Shown here piece after piece: positions 62,958 to 64,000 of a DNA stretch of 64,000 nt; positions within the stretch are counted from its first letter, which is position 1, and the number at the start of each line of letters is the position of its first letter. The notes beneath the pieces are model-generated. The model did no database searches. It was not told the DNA's origin and saw nothing but the letters and a program-made list of their open reading frames with translations. The position numbers were made by a program, and so were the translations under genes. This stretch comes from Gordionus sp. m RMFG-2023. Taxonomy: Eukaryota; Nematomorpha; Gordioida; Chordodea; Parachordodidae. The stretch covers positions 25,963,120-26,027,119 of the forward strand of contig NC_088778.1 in the NCBI RefSeq assembly GCF_954871325.1, written 5' to 3'.

Positions 62958-64000
62958 TCCTATGTATATACTTTTAATTAACGAATCGTTAATATAATAT
63001 GCATTATTGGCTGAGCCAGACCAAATTGAATATTTTTTTTATTCAAACCGGACATGGACGTCGATAGGAAAATTTTCTAAAAATGATTTCTCGGGTGGCA
63101 CATGATTGTTATCTTTATATAGGGTGTAACCTGTATAAAGTGATATGCATTTAAAAAAAAAATAAGATTAATGAAAGTGTGTGAAACTATTGATTAAAAT
63201 CTTTTGTAGAGAGAAGTAAAAATAAACCGTCTGGATTAAAGGATGTCAAGATAAAGAGGCTACTGCGATCCGCGCAGGGACCTATTTGAGCCTGAATTGG
63301 ATCCGACAGACATTTTCTCGGGTTCGATCTGATTCGAACTTTAATTCTAGAATTTATATCGGACCGGAAAAGACTGCCTTGACAAATTTCCAAATTTGTT
63401 TTCATGAAATTGTTTATTATCCTTCCGCGAATATTTTTCAATATTCTAATTAAAAAATATATCGGTTTGGATCGGTCGGGTAAAAAATATTTTTAAATCT
63501 TTCCCGAATCGGGTAGAACCTAAGAAAAGTCCATTGCAGGGATCTAATCATATACCGGAATTTTTTTTTCAAACATATTATATTTACTTTCAAATTTTAA
63601 TAAATCAAATCCTTCCTCCAAGAAATGTAATGAATAATTTTGAATATCTTCTCACATTTCATTTTAAAGCGAATATTTGTTACTTCGGATTATTTCTTTT
63701 ATGATAGAAATTTTTTTTATATTTATTTTATATGAATATTTGGGATCTTTCATATTATGTTATGTGACCTAATAACATAGACAAATTCCCTCGTAATCAG
63801 CTGATACGTCATAACTTTTTTATTTATCGTGTAAAAATTTTTAAGAATTTGAATATTTAAGGCACAATTAGAAATTCAAAGAGTATATTAAAGAAAAAGC
63901 AAGCTAAAATATATCTCAAAAAAAACATGCGTAAATAAATTGAAAGTTGAAAATTGGCTTATATGCCCTGATTTCATTAAAACACTATGACATGTATATA
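62958..64000. other. window end, repeat debris
   Basis: The GC-richer piece at 63230-63550 carries many GATCCG/CGGGT/CGGATC words and CAGGGA(T/C)C at its edges (63275 and 63536), like the subterminal part of another non-autonomous element. No gene seen. Confidence 0.4.

Noticed and set aside
63187-63441. 84-codon minus frame considered as the first PKC exon
   Set aside because: Its composition comes from GATCCG/CGGGT repeats; no match to the C2 domain.

Overview
The window looks like the nuclear genome of an animal. It is very AT-rich, its genes are split by GT-AG introns, and long stretches between and inside genes are filled with DNA-transposon debris. The evidence for Metazoa is a Gly-X-Y collagen ending in the paired non-collagenous module known as short-chain collagen C4 (best known in sponges, also present in some other invertebrates), a novel-type protein kinase C, and a mitochondrial carrier of the SLC25A44 type. 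A sponge or another early-branching animal is a reasonable guess, but one collagen family does not settle it.

Layout. 0.3-2.9 kb (minus): a four-exon gene of unknown function (about 394 aa) whose two middle exons carry the same roughly 48-residue repeat. 3-10.6 kb: no gene; hAT remnants and GC-rich repeat pieces. 10.6-14.5 kb (plus): complete SLC25A44 in four exons, with two 40-42 nt introns and one 2.8 kb intron. 15.2-19.1 kb: a 3.87 kb foldback element with a perfect 8-bp target duplication and an inverted array of about 119-bp units. 20.1-21.2 kb (minus): complete KTI12 in seven small exons with introns of 39-47 nt; its exons are too short for simple ORF listing. 21.6-32.6 kb: nested DNA transposons (a MITE, a nearly intact hAT, a PIF/Harbinger inside an older hAT, and a hAT carrying an inverted internal duplication). 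29.2-35.0 kb: a broken DIRS-like retroelement fossil split by that last hAT. 35.3-36.7 kb: a tRNA-like sequence, an RTE-type LINE fragment and a small hAT-like element. 37.7-42.4 kb (plus): a complete 11-exon transmembrane collagen. 45.7-59.0 kb (minus): a novel (epsilon/eta-class) protein kinase C, 14 exons seen, complete from the end of C2 to the stop; most of the C2 domain was not found. 59-64 kb: no gene seen.

The host genes do unrelated jobs: tRNA wobble modification through Elongator (KTI12), mitochondrial transport (SLC25A44), extracellular matrix (collagen), diacylglycerol signalling (PKC). What links the region is transposon activity. One hAT family with ends TAGTGTTGTTAAA produced both the giant foldback and several roughly 190-220 bp MITEs, some in PKC introns. 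Many insertions keep readable target duplications (8 bp for hAT, TAA for Harbinger), so the order of events can be reconstructed. Intron sizes are two-class: very short (39-66 nt) and long, transposon-filled ones.
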